Shown: positions 27,601 through 36,626, counted from the first letter of the stretch. The stretch is 64,000 nucleotides of DNA from Haliscomenobacter sp033763495 (GCF_033763495.1 NZ_JANRKL010000233.1:100657-164656); one strand, 5' to 3'. Notes: generated by a model from the letters alone, not told the origin. A program made the numbers and translations.

Positions 27601-28222
27601 CCAGCCCGAAGCCATGAGCCTTACCTTGAGTAAAAAATATGGTGTCACCGCTGAAACCGCTAAAGATGGTTTGGCAACTGTGCAGGTAAAAGGTGGTACC
27701 GGCCCACTCAAATATGCCTGGAGCACAGGAGAAACCTTGCCTACCGCCCAGCAGCTTGGTTTGGGAAAAAATACGGTTACTGTAACCGACGCCAAAGGTT
27801 GTATTGCTACACTTGGGGTAGACATCAATAAAAAGAACATTCCAGAACTGACCGCTGGCCGTATCCGCAATGGCCAGGCCATTCGGGTTGAACAACTCCA
27901 GTTTGACATTGACAGCATCAACATCAAAGCATCCTTTATTCCAATCTTGGATGAAGTGTTTGAGTTCTTAACAGACAACCCAGGTATTACCGTGGAGGTT
28001 GGTGGCCATACCAATGGTTTGTGCCAGGATGAGTTCTGTGTCCGTTTGTCAACTGCTCGTGCCAAATCGGTTGCCGAATACTTAATCAACAAAGGCATAG
28101 AGGCCAAACGTGTCCTTTTTAAAGGTTATGGCCGTACCATGCCCATTGCCACCAACTCAACTCCCGAAGGCCGACAAAAAAACCAGCGGGTTGAAATCAA
28201 AATTGTCCGCATGAATGGATAA
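24632..28222 (+). CDS. Secreted SprB-repeat protein with N-terminal propeller and C-terminal OmpA domain
   Basis: About 1196 residues. The start was placed at 24632, just before a signal peptide (RLSFLLFGFSGLFAQ); in-frame ATGs at 24578 and 24638 are alternatives. The first about 310 residues carry two-component-type propeller repeats (NKIWIGTDQGLLQG; GAIWVGTDDKGVYLV). Ten SprB-type repeats of about 75 residues then follow, each with GGxxPYxYxWxNG and an ending in VTVTDAxG. They alternate strictly between a type ending DASG/DATG and a type ending DAKGC, giving a two-repeat period of 153 residues. The last about 110 residues form an OmpA-like peptidoglycan-binding domain (VEVGGHTNGLCQDEFCVRLSTARAKSVAEYL; RVLFKGYGRTMPIA). 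The protein probably spans from the cell wall to the surface. No type IX C-terminal domain is present. Confidence 0.9.
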   Translation: MLMRPTLVRLSFLLFGFSGLFAQNEPMQVIRCLAIEPDQSIRNIYVDESNQKWVGNGSEVYQVKALDLADKLNIKPGEQSLLAVAGGNADVRWNIDQLQSLLKIKLNSDNYISTGFYDAQKDLLLLGTSGSGFFELKTKPGLQLVNSFTTANSKLRSNRINIIYADSYNKIWIGTDQGLLQGSPGKWEMVNKYFNVSGLQTYLPFTYVLSDGQLWRWDGKGEWEDYGFDERMIEGNIEAFALDVQGRFWVASEILARYDPESDKFQTYGPADYYTSQFPSVITLDKEGAIWVGTDDKGVYLVEKASAMTLNLITGIVAGCDPKGMTIKAKITGGKAPFTYQWSNGQNAETAKDLGPGEYAVTVTDATGIRKNSRAVLPDPRITLKVSQQSEESGANAKDGVAAAIATGGSPSYTYLWDNGETSNIAKKLTEGEHTVIVKDKLGCSAEGKINITQKTAALRITMAEKQKLNCNGDKNSAIGLTVSGGKAPFQYIWNNPAINGEAPVGLGAGEYQVTVTDASGQKASSTLKIDQPAALSLNLRVQTPVSTNNADGKAQALVSGGTAPYSYSWDNGENTTLASKLAPGLHNVTITDSKGCRTQGSIEVSENVLALNANLRETKKLDCAGAKDAALQVEVNGGKAPYTYAWSIAGNSGTQVSGLAAGDYSVTISDASGKNVTATAKVEQPAPLQVQVNVSAPASTNNADGKATAQVSGGTSSYSYLWDNGETLPSATRLAPGKHSVTITDAKGCKAEGSTEIAENILALEVKLVVQTAINCNGAKEGALQANVNGGKGPYTYTWNSKGLIGNQVKGLVAGDYSVSVSDASGKTANASFKLEQPNPIQVKINVLSPASTNNADGKATAQASGGSGTFSFQWDNGETLPSATKLSPGAHTLSVTDAKGCTSTAIVDITENILPLVIELEEKSSISCFGAKSGAILAKVQGGKAPYRFQWSDPKTKDEAAIGLPAGNYSLTVTDATGAQKTAQLSLNQPEAMSLTLSKKYGVTAETAKDGLATVQVKGGTGPLKYAWSTGETLPTAQQLGLGKNTVTVTDAKGCIATLGVDINKKNIPELTAGRIRNGQAIRVEQLQFDIDSINIKASFIPILDEVFEFLTDNPGITVEVGGHTNGLCQDEFCVRLSTARAKSVAEYLINKGIEAKRVLFKGYGRTMPIATNSTPEGRQKNQRVEIKIVRMNG
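26270..27646. repeat. Tandem repeat of 459-bp units inside the SprB/OmpA gene
   Basis: The codons for STNNADGKA recur at 26270, 26729 and 27188, exactly 459 bp apart. More diverged copies lie one period before (near 25811) and after (near 27647). Each unit encodes two different SprB repeats. This suggests expansion by unequal exchange. Confidence 0.85.
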
Positions 28223-28609
28223 AATAGGGTGTGGGTGTGAAAGTGTGGGTGTGAAAGTGTGGGTGTGGGTGTGTTGGGGTAGTCCTGGGTGGTTGGGTCG
28301 AGCTGCTACCCAATATCTAAAAAAATCGGCGGCCCCATATCAAAAAAATCGATAGCACCAAAGTTACCCAGCCAACCCACGGATTCATCCGTGGGAGGCC
28401 ACCTCACCACCCCAACCCACGAATTTATTCCTGGGAAAAAGGCTGGTGGGAGACCCCCCTGGACTGAACCTCCTTCCCTTCTCACCCAACTTTTTCCCTA
28501 CATCCTTTGTCCGTGTGAAATTTTTCCCTATGTTCAGCCCGAGAAACCAAATAATAATTTAGAGGTGCGGCTTTGGCACTTTTAATAAACCTTCAACTCA
28601 AGCTGGCTT
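28223..28609. repeat. Intergenic patchwork of short repeats
   Basis: 387 bases without a gene. 28227-28280 is a G/T-rich tract with 7-bp periodicity (GTGTGGG, TGTGAAA, repeated). 28311-28360 holds two imperfect copies of a 24-bp unit, ATATC-A7-TCG. 28372-28395 and 28412-28435 are two copies of a palindromic unit, CCAACCCACGGAT...ATCCGTGGG, the first perfect and the second diverged. The region ends before the ATG of the sodium symporter. Confidence 0.75.
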
Positions 28610-30250
28610 ATGAGCGGACAATTGGACACCAAAGACATCATCGTCTTTCTCATTTATTTTGTCGTGGTAGCAGGTTATGGCTATTGGATTTACCAACGTA
28701 AAAAAAGTGCCACTGCCGATACCAAAGACTTTTTCCTTGCCGAAGGCACCCTCACCTGGTGGGCGATTGGAGCTTCCCTGATTGCTTCCAATATCTCTGC
28801 TGAGCAATTCATCGGGATGTCGGGCTCAGGTTTTGCCATGGGTTTGGCGATTGCTTCCTATGAATGGATGGCTGCAGCGACCTTGATCGTCGTGGCTGTA
28901 TTTTTATTGCCCATTTACCTGCGCAATAAAATTTACACCATGCCTCAATTTTTGGCCCAGCGTTACAGCCCTTTGGTGGCTACTGTGATGGCCGTGTTTT
29001 GGCTGGTGGTGTATGTTTTTGTCAACCTTACATCCATATTGCACTTGGGTGCTTTGGCTGTGAGCACCATTTCGGGGATTAGTTATGAGGCCTGTATCTT
29101 TGGACTGACGATTTTTGCAGTATTCATCACCCTGGGAGGAATGAAAGTCATTGGGTACACCGATGTGATCCAGGTGTTGGTTTTGATTTTAGGCGGTTTG
29201 GCTACCACTTACCTAGCTCTCGATTTGGTAGCTCAACATTATGGTTCGAGTGGCGCCTTGAAAGGCTTGGGCTTGTTGGGGGAAAATGCCAGCAGTCATT
29301 TCCATATGATTTTGAACCCTGGCCAAATGATGATGCCTGATGGTGAAGGGGGGCAAAAAGATGCATACCAGGATTTGCCTGGCGTCGCAGTCTTGTTTGG
29401 TGCGATGTGGATCGCAAACCTGAGCTATTGGGGTATGAACCAATACATTACCCAACGCGCACTGGGTGCTGATTTAAAAACTGCCCGGGCAGGGCTCTTG
29501 TTTGCTGCTTTTCTCAAATTACTCATGCCAATTATTGTCGTACTGCCGGGGATTGCTGCTTTTCTGTTGTTTCAACAAGGAGAATTCCAAACCGAAATCA
29601 CTGAAAATGGGTTTGTCAAACCGGATAAAGCTTATCCTGTTTTGATCAACTTATTGCCAACTGGTCTGAAAGGGCTTTCCTTTGCTGCGCTTACGGCTGC
29701 AATTGTTGCTTCTTTAGCTGGAAAAGCCAATAGTATTTCGACCATTTTCACCCTGGATTTGTACAAAAAGTATTTCAACCGCGACGCCAGCGAAGCCAAC
29801 CAGGTCCGCGTAGGACGCATTGCCATCGTGGTTGCCTTAATTATTGGGGCCTTTGTAGCACCTGTATTGCGCAACTTTGGGCAGGCTTTCCAGTTCATCC
29901 AAAACTTCACTGGTTTGATTTCCCCAGGGATTACCGCAATCTTCCTATTGGGCTTTTTCTGGAAAAAAACCACCGCCAATGCTGCACTTTTGGGTGCCGT
30001 AGTGACCATACCTGCAGGTATCGCCCTGGAGCAATTGATGTCCAATCTGCCATTCATGCACCGCATGGGCTGGGTATTTTTGATCGTGGCAGGTTTGATG
30101 GTTTTGACCAGTTTGCTGGACAAAAAAGGTCGCGACAACGTTCGGGCAATTGAAGTAAATCCATCCGATTTTAAAACCGCACCAGGTTTTACCATCGGTA
30201 TGGTTGTGGTCATGATTATCCTTGCGGTATTGTACTCCGTATTCTGGTAA
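28610..30250 (+). CDS. Sodium/solute symporter (SSS family, SglT-like)
   Basis: 546 residues with 14 predicted membrane helices. Characteristic segments are FFLAEGTLTWWAIGASLIASNISAEQFIGMSG (helix 1 region with the unwound, Na+-binding part), YTMPQFLAQRYSP, TLGGMKVIGYTDVIQ, WGMNQYITQRALGA and ALTAAIVASLAGKANSISTIFTLDLYKKY, the sodium-site helix 8 signature. Resemblance is greatest to the bacterial sodium/galactose or sodium/glucose group, but the substrate is inferred. It is flanked on both sides by short-repeat elements: G/T heptads before it and a palindromic element after it. Confidence 0.92.
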   Translation: MSGQLDTKDIIVFLIYFVVVAGYGYWIYQRKKSATADTKDFFLAEGTLTWWAIGASLIASNISAEQFIGMSGSGFAMGLAIASYEWMAAATLIVVAVFLLPIYLRNKIYTMPQFLAQRYSPLVATVMAVFWLVVYVFVNLTSILHLGALAVSTISGISYEACIFGLTIFAVFITLGGMKVIGYTDVIQVLVLILGGLATTYLALDLVAQHYGSSGALKGLGLLGENASSHFHMILNPGQMMMPDGEGGQKDAYQDLPGVAVLFGAMWIANLSYWGMNQYITQRALGADLKTARAGLLFAAFLKLLMPIIVVLPGIAAFLLFQQGEFQTEITENGFVKPDKAYPVLINLLPTGLKGLSFAALTAAIVASLAGKANSISTIFTLDLYKKYFNRDASEANQVRVGRIAIVVALIIGAFVAPVLRNFGQAFQFIQNFTGLISPGITAIFLLGFFWKKTTANAALLGAVVTIPAGIALEQLMSNLPFMHRMGWVFLIVAGLMVLTSLLDKKGRDNVRAIEVNPSDFKTAPGFTIGMVVVMIILAVLYSVFW

Positions 30251-30253
30251 AAA

Positions 30254-30350
30254 GTTGAAAAGGTTGAGGCTACCTTCACACCCACACATCACACTCACAC
30301 CCATTCTTGCGTTAACCTCAACCTTTTCAATTTTCCTCAACTTCTCAACT
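30254..30350. repeat. Palindromic repeat element after symporter gene
   Basis: TTGAAAAGGTTGAGG (30255-30269) and CCTCAACCTTTTCAA (30316-30330) are perfect 15-bp arms enclosing a C/A-rich tract (30275-30302). A further CCTCAACTTCTCAACTT follows. On the minus strand the left arm reads GGTAGCCTCAACCTTTTCA, which nearly matches the elements at 47644-47704 and 54838-54945, so this is a dispersed family. Confidence 0.8.
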
Positions 30351-30387
30351 TAGCCAATAAACTTTTTCCTCATTTCATCCTTTTATT

Positions 30388-30395
30388 TACATTTG
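30388..30395 (+). promoter_or_regulatory. TAnnTTTG box upstream of giant adhesin gene
   Basis: TACATTTG is a perfect match to the Bacteroidota -7 box. No TTTG is found at the expected -33 spacing, only a T run. The start codon is 95 bp downstream. Confidence 0.35.
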
Positions 30396-30489
30396 TGCAC
30401 CCGGTATTTGCGTTATCATGATTTAGGTTTTTGCTTCAACGCTATTATGGGGCAAAAAAACTCAAGTAATTCCGAAAACCAATACACCC

Positions 30490-33400
30490 ATGGTGAGAAC
30501 GATACGCATCCTGGTGTTTGTGCCGATGTTGTGCTTTTCAACAACTATTTTTGCCCAATTCATCCCTTTGGCCGATACCACCATCCGCGCTTGTGGCGGC
30601 TTTCTGACCGATTCTGGTGAGCGCAATTTCAATTACCACGCCAATGAGAATTTGGTAATGACCATTTACCCCGACCCAACTCAAGGTGCACGGGTACGTC
30701 TCAATTTTCCAGCCATCAATTTAGGTAGAGGAGATCGCCTTTGTTTTTATGATGGCAAGGACACCTTGGCCCCTTTGTTGCAGTGCATGGACTTTTCAAG
30801 AGGGAATCTGCCTTTTTTCGTCCAATCCTCTGCAGCGAATCTCGATTCCTGTATTACCATTGCTTTCCGTTCGGATGCCCAACTCGAAGCAGCTGGTTGG
30901 GTTGCTTCCATTGAGTGTATTAAGGTTTGTCAAAATTTTGAAGGCGCGGTATTGTTCTCAGACCCTGCCCCAATCCCCCAGGACACCAATAGCATCAACC
31001 TTTGTCCTGGTGACGACTTGTTTTTACGGGGTCGTGGATTTTACCCCCAAAACAATACCCTTTATGAGCAAAATGACAGTAGTTCGGTTTTCACCTGGGA
31101 TTTTGGCAATGGAGATGTTAGGATTGGCAAAAACGTTGATTATACCTATCAGGAACCAGGTGGCTATAGCGTTCGTTTAAGGGTGACCGACATACGCGGC
31201 TGCCTAAGCACCAATTTGGTGGAGAAAAAAATTCGGGTAGCAGCCCGGCCACATTTTAGTGCCGATACCAGTTTACTACCGGAAATTTGCGCAGGTGACA
31301 CCTTGCGGATACTGGCCGCAGGGTCGAACACCCCAGGGGCAGCAGTTAAAGTGACCTCACAAACTACCAGTTTTCAAACTAAACTGGTTAAAGGAGACAA
31401 CCAGTTTATCCCGGATAATGATGGCCGAAAACTGGTGTCAACCTTGGTGGTTGATGGCTTTTTTGTAGGTCAAAACATCACTGAAGTGGACAATCTGGAG
31501 GGCATCTGTATCAATATTGAACACTCCCAACTGCGAGACTTGAATATCGTATTACGTTGCCCCAATGGCCAAGCTGTAACCTTGCAAAATTTCAATGGCC
31601 CGGGAGGTAAAGCAGTTGAACTGGGGCAGTCCAATCCCAATGATGATGCATCACCCCGCCAAGGGCGAGGTTATGAATATTGCTGGAAGACCCCGGTGTC
31701 CAACAACAATTGGAGCGACTTTGCCGATTCCTTTAACCTGGACACATTACCTATTGGCGATTACCGTCCGTTCCAATCTTTGAACCAATTGTTGGGTTGT
31801 CCGCTCAATGGGGATTGGACCCTCGAAATAGAAGACCTCAACACAGGTGAAAATGGTTACATATTTGCCTGGAGTCTGGATTTTCAACCCTCAATTTTCC
31901 CCAAAATTGAAACATTCAGGCCGGGCATTGCCGATTTAACCTGGCGTTTTCACCCCACAATTTTGTTCCAGGATGACAACAGCGCTTCGGTTTCGCCCTC
32001 TGACGGTGGCCTTGCCTCTTATCGTTTGATCGCCCAGGATTCATTTCTTTGTACTTTTGATACAACGATCACCTTGAAGGTAAAACCCAAAAATGATCCT
32101 TCCTGCGGAACTTGCTTATTAAGCTTCCCTGCCCTTTCGGATACAACAATTTGTCAAGGGGATAGCCTGGCAATGTCTTTTGTGCCTCAGGAGCGTTTAA
32201 ATCAAGTACTGGTGTACACATCCTTTCCACAATACAGTTTTAATTTTGTGCAACATCCTCCTGGTTCGCCCTATGAATCCATCATTCCTGTGAGCAGGGT
32301 TGCGCAAAGTACCCTGACTGACCCCCGCAATCAAATCGAGTCCGTTTGTATTGACCTGAATTCCGACTGGGATTCTGACCTCAACATTTTTTTACGCGCT
32401 CCCAGTGGCGAATTGTTGGAATTGAGTACAGGCAATGGTGGTTCGGACGACAATTACGTGTCCACCTGCTTTACACCCCGAGCCAGCGACCCCATCAATT
32501 CGGGTTCTGCTCCTTTTACGGGAGACTGGCTGCCTGAAGGAAGTTGGAACGACCTACGTGGTGCCCGGATTGAAGGAGATTGGACTTTGTTGATTACAGA
32601 TGCATTTGGAACCCAGCCACAAGAAATCAATGAACTCCTAAGTTGGTCGATTCGATTTCGTTCTGTGGATTCTTTAACCTATTTATGGTCTCCGGCAAAT
32701 GTCCTGTCATGTAGCAATTGTGCCACCCCAAAGGCATTGATTCCCAACAATACACGCATTCGGGTTCAGGCCCAAAGCCGCTATGGTTGTACTTTTGAAG
32801 ATGAATTTTCAGTCATTGTCCGCGATACTTTCCCAGCACCACAAGTTAGTTGTACTCAGGTAGGACCACGCAGCATCCGCTTTTCCTGGCTGCCAACTCC
32901 TGCTGCTCAGTACAACATCCGCTTTTCGATCAATGGTAGAGATTCTATTGTGCCAATTGCCATTAGCGATACTTTTTTCAGGGTTAGGAATCTGATGCCC
33001 AATGACGAAGTGCGAATTGCCGTACAGGGTTTCAGTGCTGATTCCAGCAATGTCTGTAGATCCGGAATTGGTGTTGCTGTATGCAGCATTCAACCTTGCG
33101 CTATCAGCGGGACGATAACCAGTATCAAAAATATTTCCTGTGTAACGGCAAGTGACGGTGCTTTTCAACTTCAACTGAATGGTGCAGTTGGAACCGTGCA
33201 AAGCGACTTGAGCGGGCCTAATGGTTTGATCCAACCCTATCGCAGTGATCGGCTTGATTTTGGTGATTATCAGCTCATCTTGGTTGACGAAGCCCTTTGT
33301 AGTGATACGCTGGATTTTAGGATTGGTCAAAACGATTCTCTCAACCTTATCCTTACTCCTGATCGCAGCATCAGTTGTGCCAAAGATCAGAATGTCACCA

Positions 33401-35964
33401 TTACCTCTAGCATTACGGGAGGTACTGCTCCTTTTCGATATACCTGGAACAATGGTAGCCTCAGTTCTATTTTGAGTAATGTTGGAACAGGCCGTTATTC
33501 CCTCAGCGTTTCCGATGCCAACGGCTGTAGAGGAACCCGTGTAATCGTAATCGATGAGCCTCCAGCACTAATGCTTGCGATGATTCCTGAAAATGTATCC
33601 TGCTTTGGTGCAAATGATGGAAGCATCATCGCAACAGGGATGGGTGGCACCGGAACTTTGAGTTATCTGTGGAGTGACGGCAACCTTCAGAATAACCGCA
33701 ATAATCTCCGTGCGGGCAACTATTGTGTCACCGTTACGGATGCAAATGGTTGTCGAATGAGTGATTGCCGCAACATCATTGCCCCAAGCGAGCTCAAAAT
33801 CGATTCCATCCGTTTGCGCCAACCCACTTGTTCCGATCGCAGGGATGGACAAGCTACTGTTTTGGCCTCTGGTGGTACCGGAGCTTTGGATTATCAATGG
33901 AATGATCCACAAGGTCAAATCAATCAGACCGCTAATTCTTTGGCTCCCGGCCAATATCAAGTAGTGGTCTCCGATTCCAACAATTGTATGGTGAACCAAA
34001 CCATAAACATTGTTGCCCCCACGGCACTCGCCCTTCAAATTAATGCACAATCAGTAAAATGCAAAGGTGGCAACGATGGTCAGGCCAGCATCCGGGTCAA
34101 TGGTGGCATAAAACCCTATCGTTACACCTGGGAAACGGCCAATCAAAACGATACAACAGCCAGCATGCTGAGTGCAGGTTCTTACGGCATCACCATCACT
34201 GATGCGAACAATTGTACTACCGAAGGCCGGGCAATCATCAACGAACCTGCCAATGGTCTTTCCTTGAGTTTGGAACAAGTTCAACAAGGATGTTTCGGAG
34301 CCAAACAAAACAGCGCCCGTGCCTTACCGACAGGTGGATCGGGAGCTCCCTATACTTTTTTATGGAGCAACGGCAGTACCGCTCAAAACCCAATTGCGCT
34401 GGATTCGATTTCCTATACCTTGACCGTAACTGATGCTACGGGTTGTACTCAAAGCAGTTCTATCAAAATTAAGGATCTTCCCGCCATGGAGCCCAATACC
34501 ATTATCTCCCAGCCCTCTTGCTTTGGGGGATCAAATGGCGCTATTGGTATCAATTTAATCATTGGTCGCCCCAACGCCGACCTCAATCAGTACCGTTTCC
34601 GTTGGAGCAATGGTGAAACGACTACCATCATCCGGGGCTTAAGGGGTGATGAAACCTATTCTGTCACCATCACCGACCCACAAGGTTGTACGGCTTCTAC
34701 AACCCGCACTGTTCGGCAGCCCAAAGCCATCACTTTTGAGGTTGCTTCAGATACATTGGCTTGTAATGGGGCTGCTACGGCTACTGCTACCATCCGGAAT
34801 ATCGTAGCCGATACCCGCAACTTCACCTTTAAATGGGATACAAAAGCAGGTAATCAAACGACCCAACAAGCTAGTAACCTGCGCGCTGGTATTTATTCTG
34901 TCACCGTTACCGATGAATTTGGTTGTTTTGGCATCGGTACTGTGCAGATCCAGGAACCTACCTCGGTGCAAGTTTTGGTGCAGGCATCCGGACCTCTGTG
35001 TAATGGCGATAGTACGGGGCGGGCAGCAATCAGTGCTTCGGGTGGAAACCCAGGGTATACTTATCGCTGGAGCAATGGAGCCAACACCGCCTTCATCAGC
35101 AATGTAGCGAGTGGTTTATATCGGATCACCGTAACCGACCGCAAGGGCTGCACCAGCATCAACAATGTGAATATCCCCAGCCCCAATCCGATCAATCTCA
35201 ACCTCAAGACCCAGAATCCAACCTGTAACGGTGACCTGGATGGTTCCATCGTCACCAATCCAAGTGGAGGAAAAGCCCCTTATTTGTTGAGCATCAACCA
35301 GGGGCCTTACCGCCCAACCTTAAGCGCAATTGGGTTGAAGGCTGGAAATTACGATGTCTTCATTAAGGACGCCAATGGTTGTATCACAGTGGAATCAGCA
35401 AAAATTGTAGATCGCCCAGCTTTTGCTCTTGATTTGGCTCAAACCAGTTTCACTATTCAACTTGGTGACACCTTAAAGCTGAAGGGAGAAGCGATCAACA
35501 ACCAGGGGAATGTTTCCTACACCTGGATTGAACCCTACTCGGGTACACTCAGTTGTACAAACTGCGCCTCTCCTACCGTTCGGACCCAAAATGGCATTGA
35601 GTACAAATTGACCGCCAAGGACGAAAAGGGTTGCACTGATGATGTCATTGTCAAAATTTTTGTCCGCAAACAGCGGATTGTTCTTGTCCCTACCGGTTTT
35701 ACTCCCAATGGAGACAACAATAATGATCTTTTGTTGGTGCATGGCCAAAATGGCGTCAAAATCAAAACTTTCCAAGTTTACGATCGCTGGGGAGAAGCAG
35801 TGTATGTTCGGGAAAACTTTGACATCAACGACACCAGTGCGGGCTGGGATGGAAAATACCGCGACCAGGCTCTGAACCCAGGGATTTACCTGTGGTTCCT
35901 GGAAGCAGTTTATCCTGACGGGTTTACAGAAATCCGCCGGGGGCAAACAACTTTATTGCGCTGA
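30490..35964 (+). CDS. Giant type IX-secreted surface protein (CUB, PKD, P-domains, SprB repeats, type B CTD)
   Basis: 1824 residues. The signal peptide (MVRTIRILVFVPML to TTIFAQ) is followed by a CUB-like domain (about 35-140, LCFYDGKDTLAPLL), a PKD domain (about 155-240, FTWDFGNGD and GGYSVRLRVTD), and two proprotein-convertase P-like domains (about 300-470 and 600-735; DLNIVLRCPNG and DLNIFLRAPSG). A fibronectin-like segment and about ten SprB repeats (865-1640; for example GGTAPFRYTWNNG ... SVSDANGC) follow. The C-terminus starts VLVPTGFTPNGDNNNDLL and ends in IYLWFLEAVYPDG ... LLR, the gliding-motility/CHU_C type B sorting domain used by type IX secretion. It is expected on the cell surface or released, as an adhesin or matrix protein. 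The WbqC gene follows after two bases. Confidence 0.93.
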   Translation: MVRTIRILVFVPMLCFSTTIFAQFIPLADTTIRACGGFLTDSGERNFNYHANENLVMTIYPDPTQGARVRLNFPAINLGRGDRLCFYDGKDTLAPLLQCMDFSRGNLPFFVQSSAANLDSCITIAFRSDAQLEAAGWVASIECIKVCQNFEGAVLFSDPAPIPQDTNSINLCPGDDLFLRGRGFYPQNNTLYEQNDSSSVFTWDFGNGDVRIGKNVDYTYQEPGGYSVRLRVTDIRGCLSTNLVEKKIRVAARPHFSADTSLLPEICAGDTLRILAAGSNTPGAAVKVTSQTTSFQTKLVKGDNQFIPDNDGRKLVSTLVVDGFFVGQNITEVDNLEGICINIEHSQLRDLNIVLRCPNGQAVTLQNFNGPGGKAVELGQSNPNDDASPRQGRGYEYCWKTPVSNNNWSDFADSFNLDTLPIGDYRPFQSLNQLLGCPLNGDWTLEIEDLNTGENGYIFAWSLDFQPSIFPKIETFRPGIADLTWRFHPTILFQDDNSASVSPSDGGLASYRLIAQDSFLCTFDTTITLKVKPKNDPSCGTCLLSFPALSDTTICQGDSLAMSFVPQERLNQVLVYTSFPQYSFNFVQHPPGSPYESIIPVSRVAQSTLTDPRNQIESVCIDLNSDWDSDLNIFLRAPSGELLELSTGNGGSDDNYVSTCFTPRASDPINSGSAPFTGDWLPEGSWNDLRGARIEGDWTLLITDAFGTQPQEINELLSWSIRFRSVDSLTYLWSPANVLSCSNCATPKALIPNNTRIRVQAQSRYGCTFEDEFSVIVRDTFPAPQVSCTQVGPRSIRFSWLPTPAAQYNIRFSINGRDSIVPIAISDTFFRVRNLMPNDEVRIAVQGFSADSSNVCRSGIGVAVCSIQPCAISGTITSIKNISCVTASDGAFQLQLNGAVGTVQSDLSGPNGLIQPYRSDRLDFGDYQLILVDEALCSDTLDFRIGQNDSLNLILTPDRSISCAKDQNVTITSSITGGTAPFRYTWNNGSLSSILSNVGTGRYSLSVSDANGCRGTRVIVIDEPPALMLAMIPENVSCFGANDGSIIATGMGGTGTLSYLWSDGNLQNNRNNLRAGNYCVTVTDANGCRMSDCRNIIAPSELKIDSIRLRQPTCSDRRDGQATVLASGGTGALDYQWNDPQGQINQTANSLAPGQYQVVVSDSNNCMVNQTINIVAPTALALQINAQSVKCKGGNDGQASIRVNGGIKPYRYTWETANQNDTTASMLSAGSYGITITDANNCTTEGRAIINEPANGLSLSLEQVQQGCFGAKQNSARALPTGGSGAPYTFLWSNGSTAQNPIALDSISYTLTVTDATGCTQSSSIKIKDLPAMEPNTIISQPSCFGGSNGAIGINLIIGRPNADLNQYRFRWSNGETTTIIRGLRGDETYSVTITDPQGCTASTTRTVRQPKAITFEVASDTLACNGAATATATIRNIVADTRNFTFKWDTKAGNQTTQQASNLRAGIYSVTVTDEFGCFGIGTVQIQEPTSVQVLVQASGPLCNGDSTGRAAISASGGNPGYTYRWSNGANTAFISNVASGLYRITVTDRKGCTSINNVNIPSPNPINLNLKTQNPTCNGDLDGSIVTNPSGGKAPYLLSINQGPYRPTLSAIGLKAGNYDVFIKDANGCITVESAKIVDRPAFALDLAQTSFTIQLGDTLKLKGEAINNQGNVSYTWIEPYSGTLSCTNCASPTVRTQNGIEYKLTAKDEKGCTDDVIVKIFVRKQRIVLVPTGFTPNGDNNNDLLLVHGQNGVKIKTFQVYDRWGEAVYVRENFDINDTSAGWDGKYRDQALNPGIYLWFLEAVYPDGFTEIRRGQTTLLR

Positions 35965-35966
35965 TA

Positions 35967-36626
35967 ATGAATACTTCGAATACCGTACTATTGAGTACTA
36001 TGTTTTGTCCTCCGGTGCAGTACTTTTCTAAAATTTTACACTTTGACCACATTTGGGTGGAGCACCGGGAAAATTATCAAAAAGGAAGCTACCGCAATCG
36101 TTGTCACATTGCTTCTGCCAATGGTTTGTTACGGCTGTCCGTCCCTTTGGTGAAAGGCAAAAACCATCAAACCCCAATTTGGGAGGTTAGAATTGATTAC
36201 AAAACCAATTGGCCAGCCAAACAGTGGGAAGCCATTACTTATGCCTATGGCAGTGCGCCCTATTTTGAAGAATACGCTGCATTTTTGGCCCCATTGCTAA
36301 ATGGTACCAAACAGTTTGAATACTTGACTGAATACAATTCAGCTTTGTTGAAGGTGTTTCTGAAATTACTTAATCTCAAAAAAAGCATTTTTTATACCGA
36401 AGATTATCATTTTACACCACCTGCAGGGGTTCAGGATTTGCGTCAAATCATTTCGCCAAAAATCGAATTGTCCAATGATCCAGGTTTTTATCCAGATCCC
36501 TATCCTCAAGTATTCAATTATAAATATCCCTTCATGGAAAATTTAAGTGTAATGGATCTACTTTTTTGTACTGGGCCTCAAGCTTTGTTGGTTTTGCAAA
36601 AAAGCATCCGCAGAATATCCGAATAA
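35967..36626 (+). CDS. WbqC-family protein
   Basis: 219 residues, soluble. The N-terminal LLSTMFCPPVQYFSKILH, then ENYQKGSYRNRCHIASANGLLRLSVPLVKGKN, WEVRIDYKTNWPAKQWEAITYAYGSAPYFEEY and the C-terminal PYPQVFNYKYPFMENLSVMDLLFCTGP match the WbqC-like family, described from O-antigen and other glycan loci and of unproven activity. The start codon is two bases after the stop of the giant adhesin, so translation is probably coupled. A role in glycosylating or anchoring exported surface proteins is a guess from context. Confidence 0.88.
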   Translation: MNTSNTVLLSTMFCPPVQYFSKILHFDHIWVEHRENYQKGSYRNRCHIASANGLLRLSVPLVKGKNHQTPIWEVRIDYKTNWPAKQWEAITYAYGSAPYFEEYAAFLAPLLNGTKQFEYLTEYNSALLKVFLKLLNLKKSIFYTEDYHFTPPAGVQDLRQIISPKIELSNDPGFYPDPYPQVFNYKYPFMENLSVMDLLFCTGPQALLVLQKSIRRISE

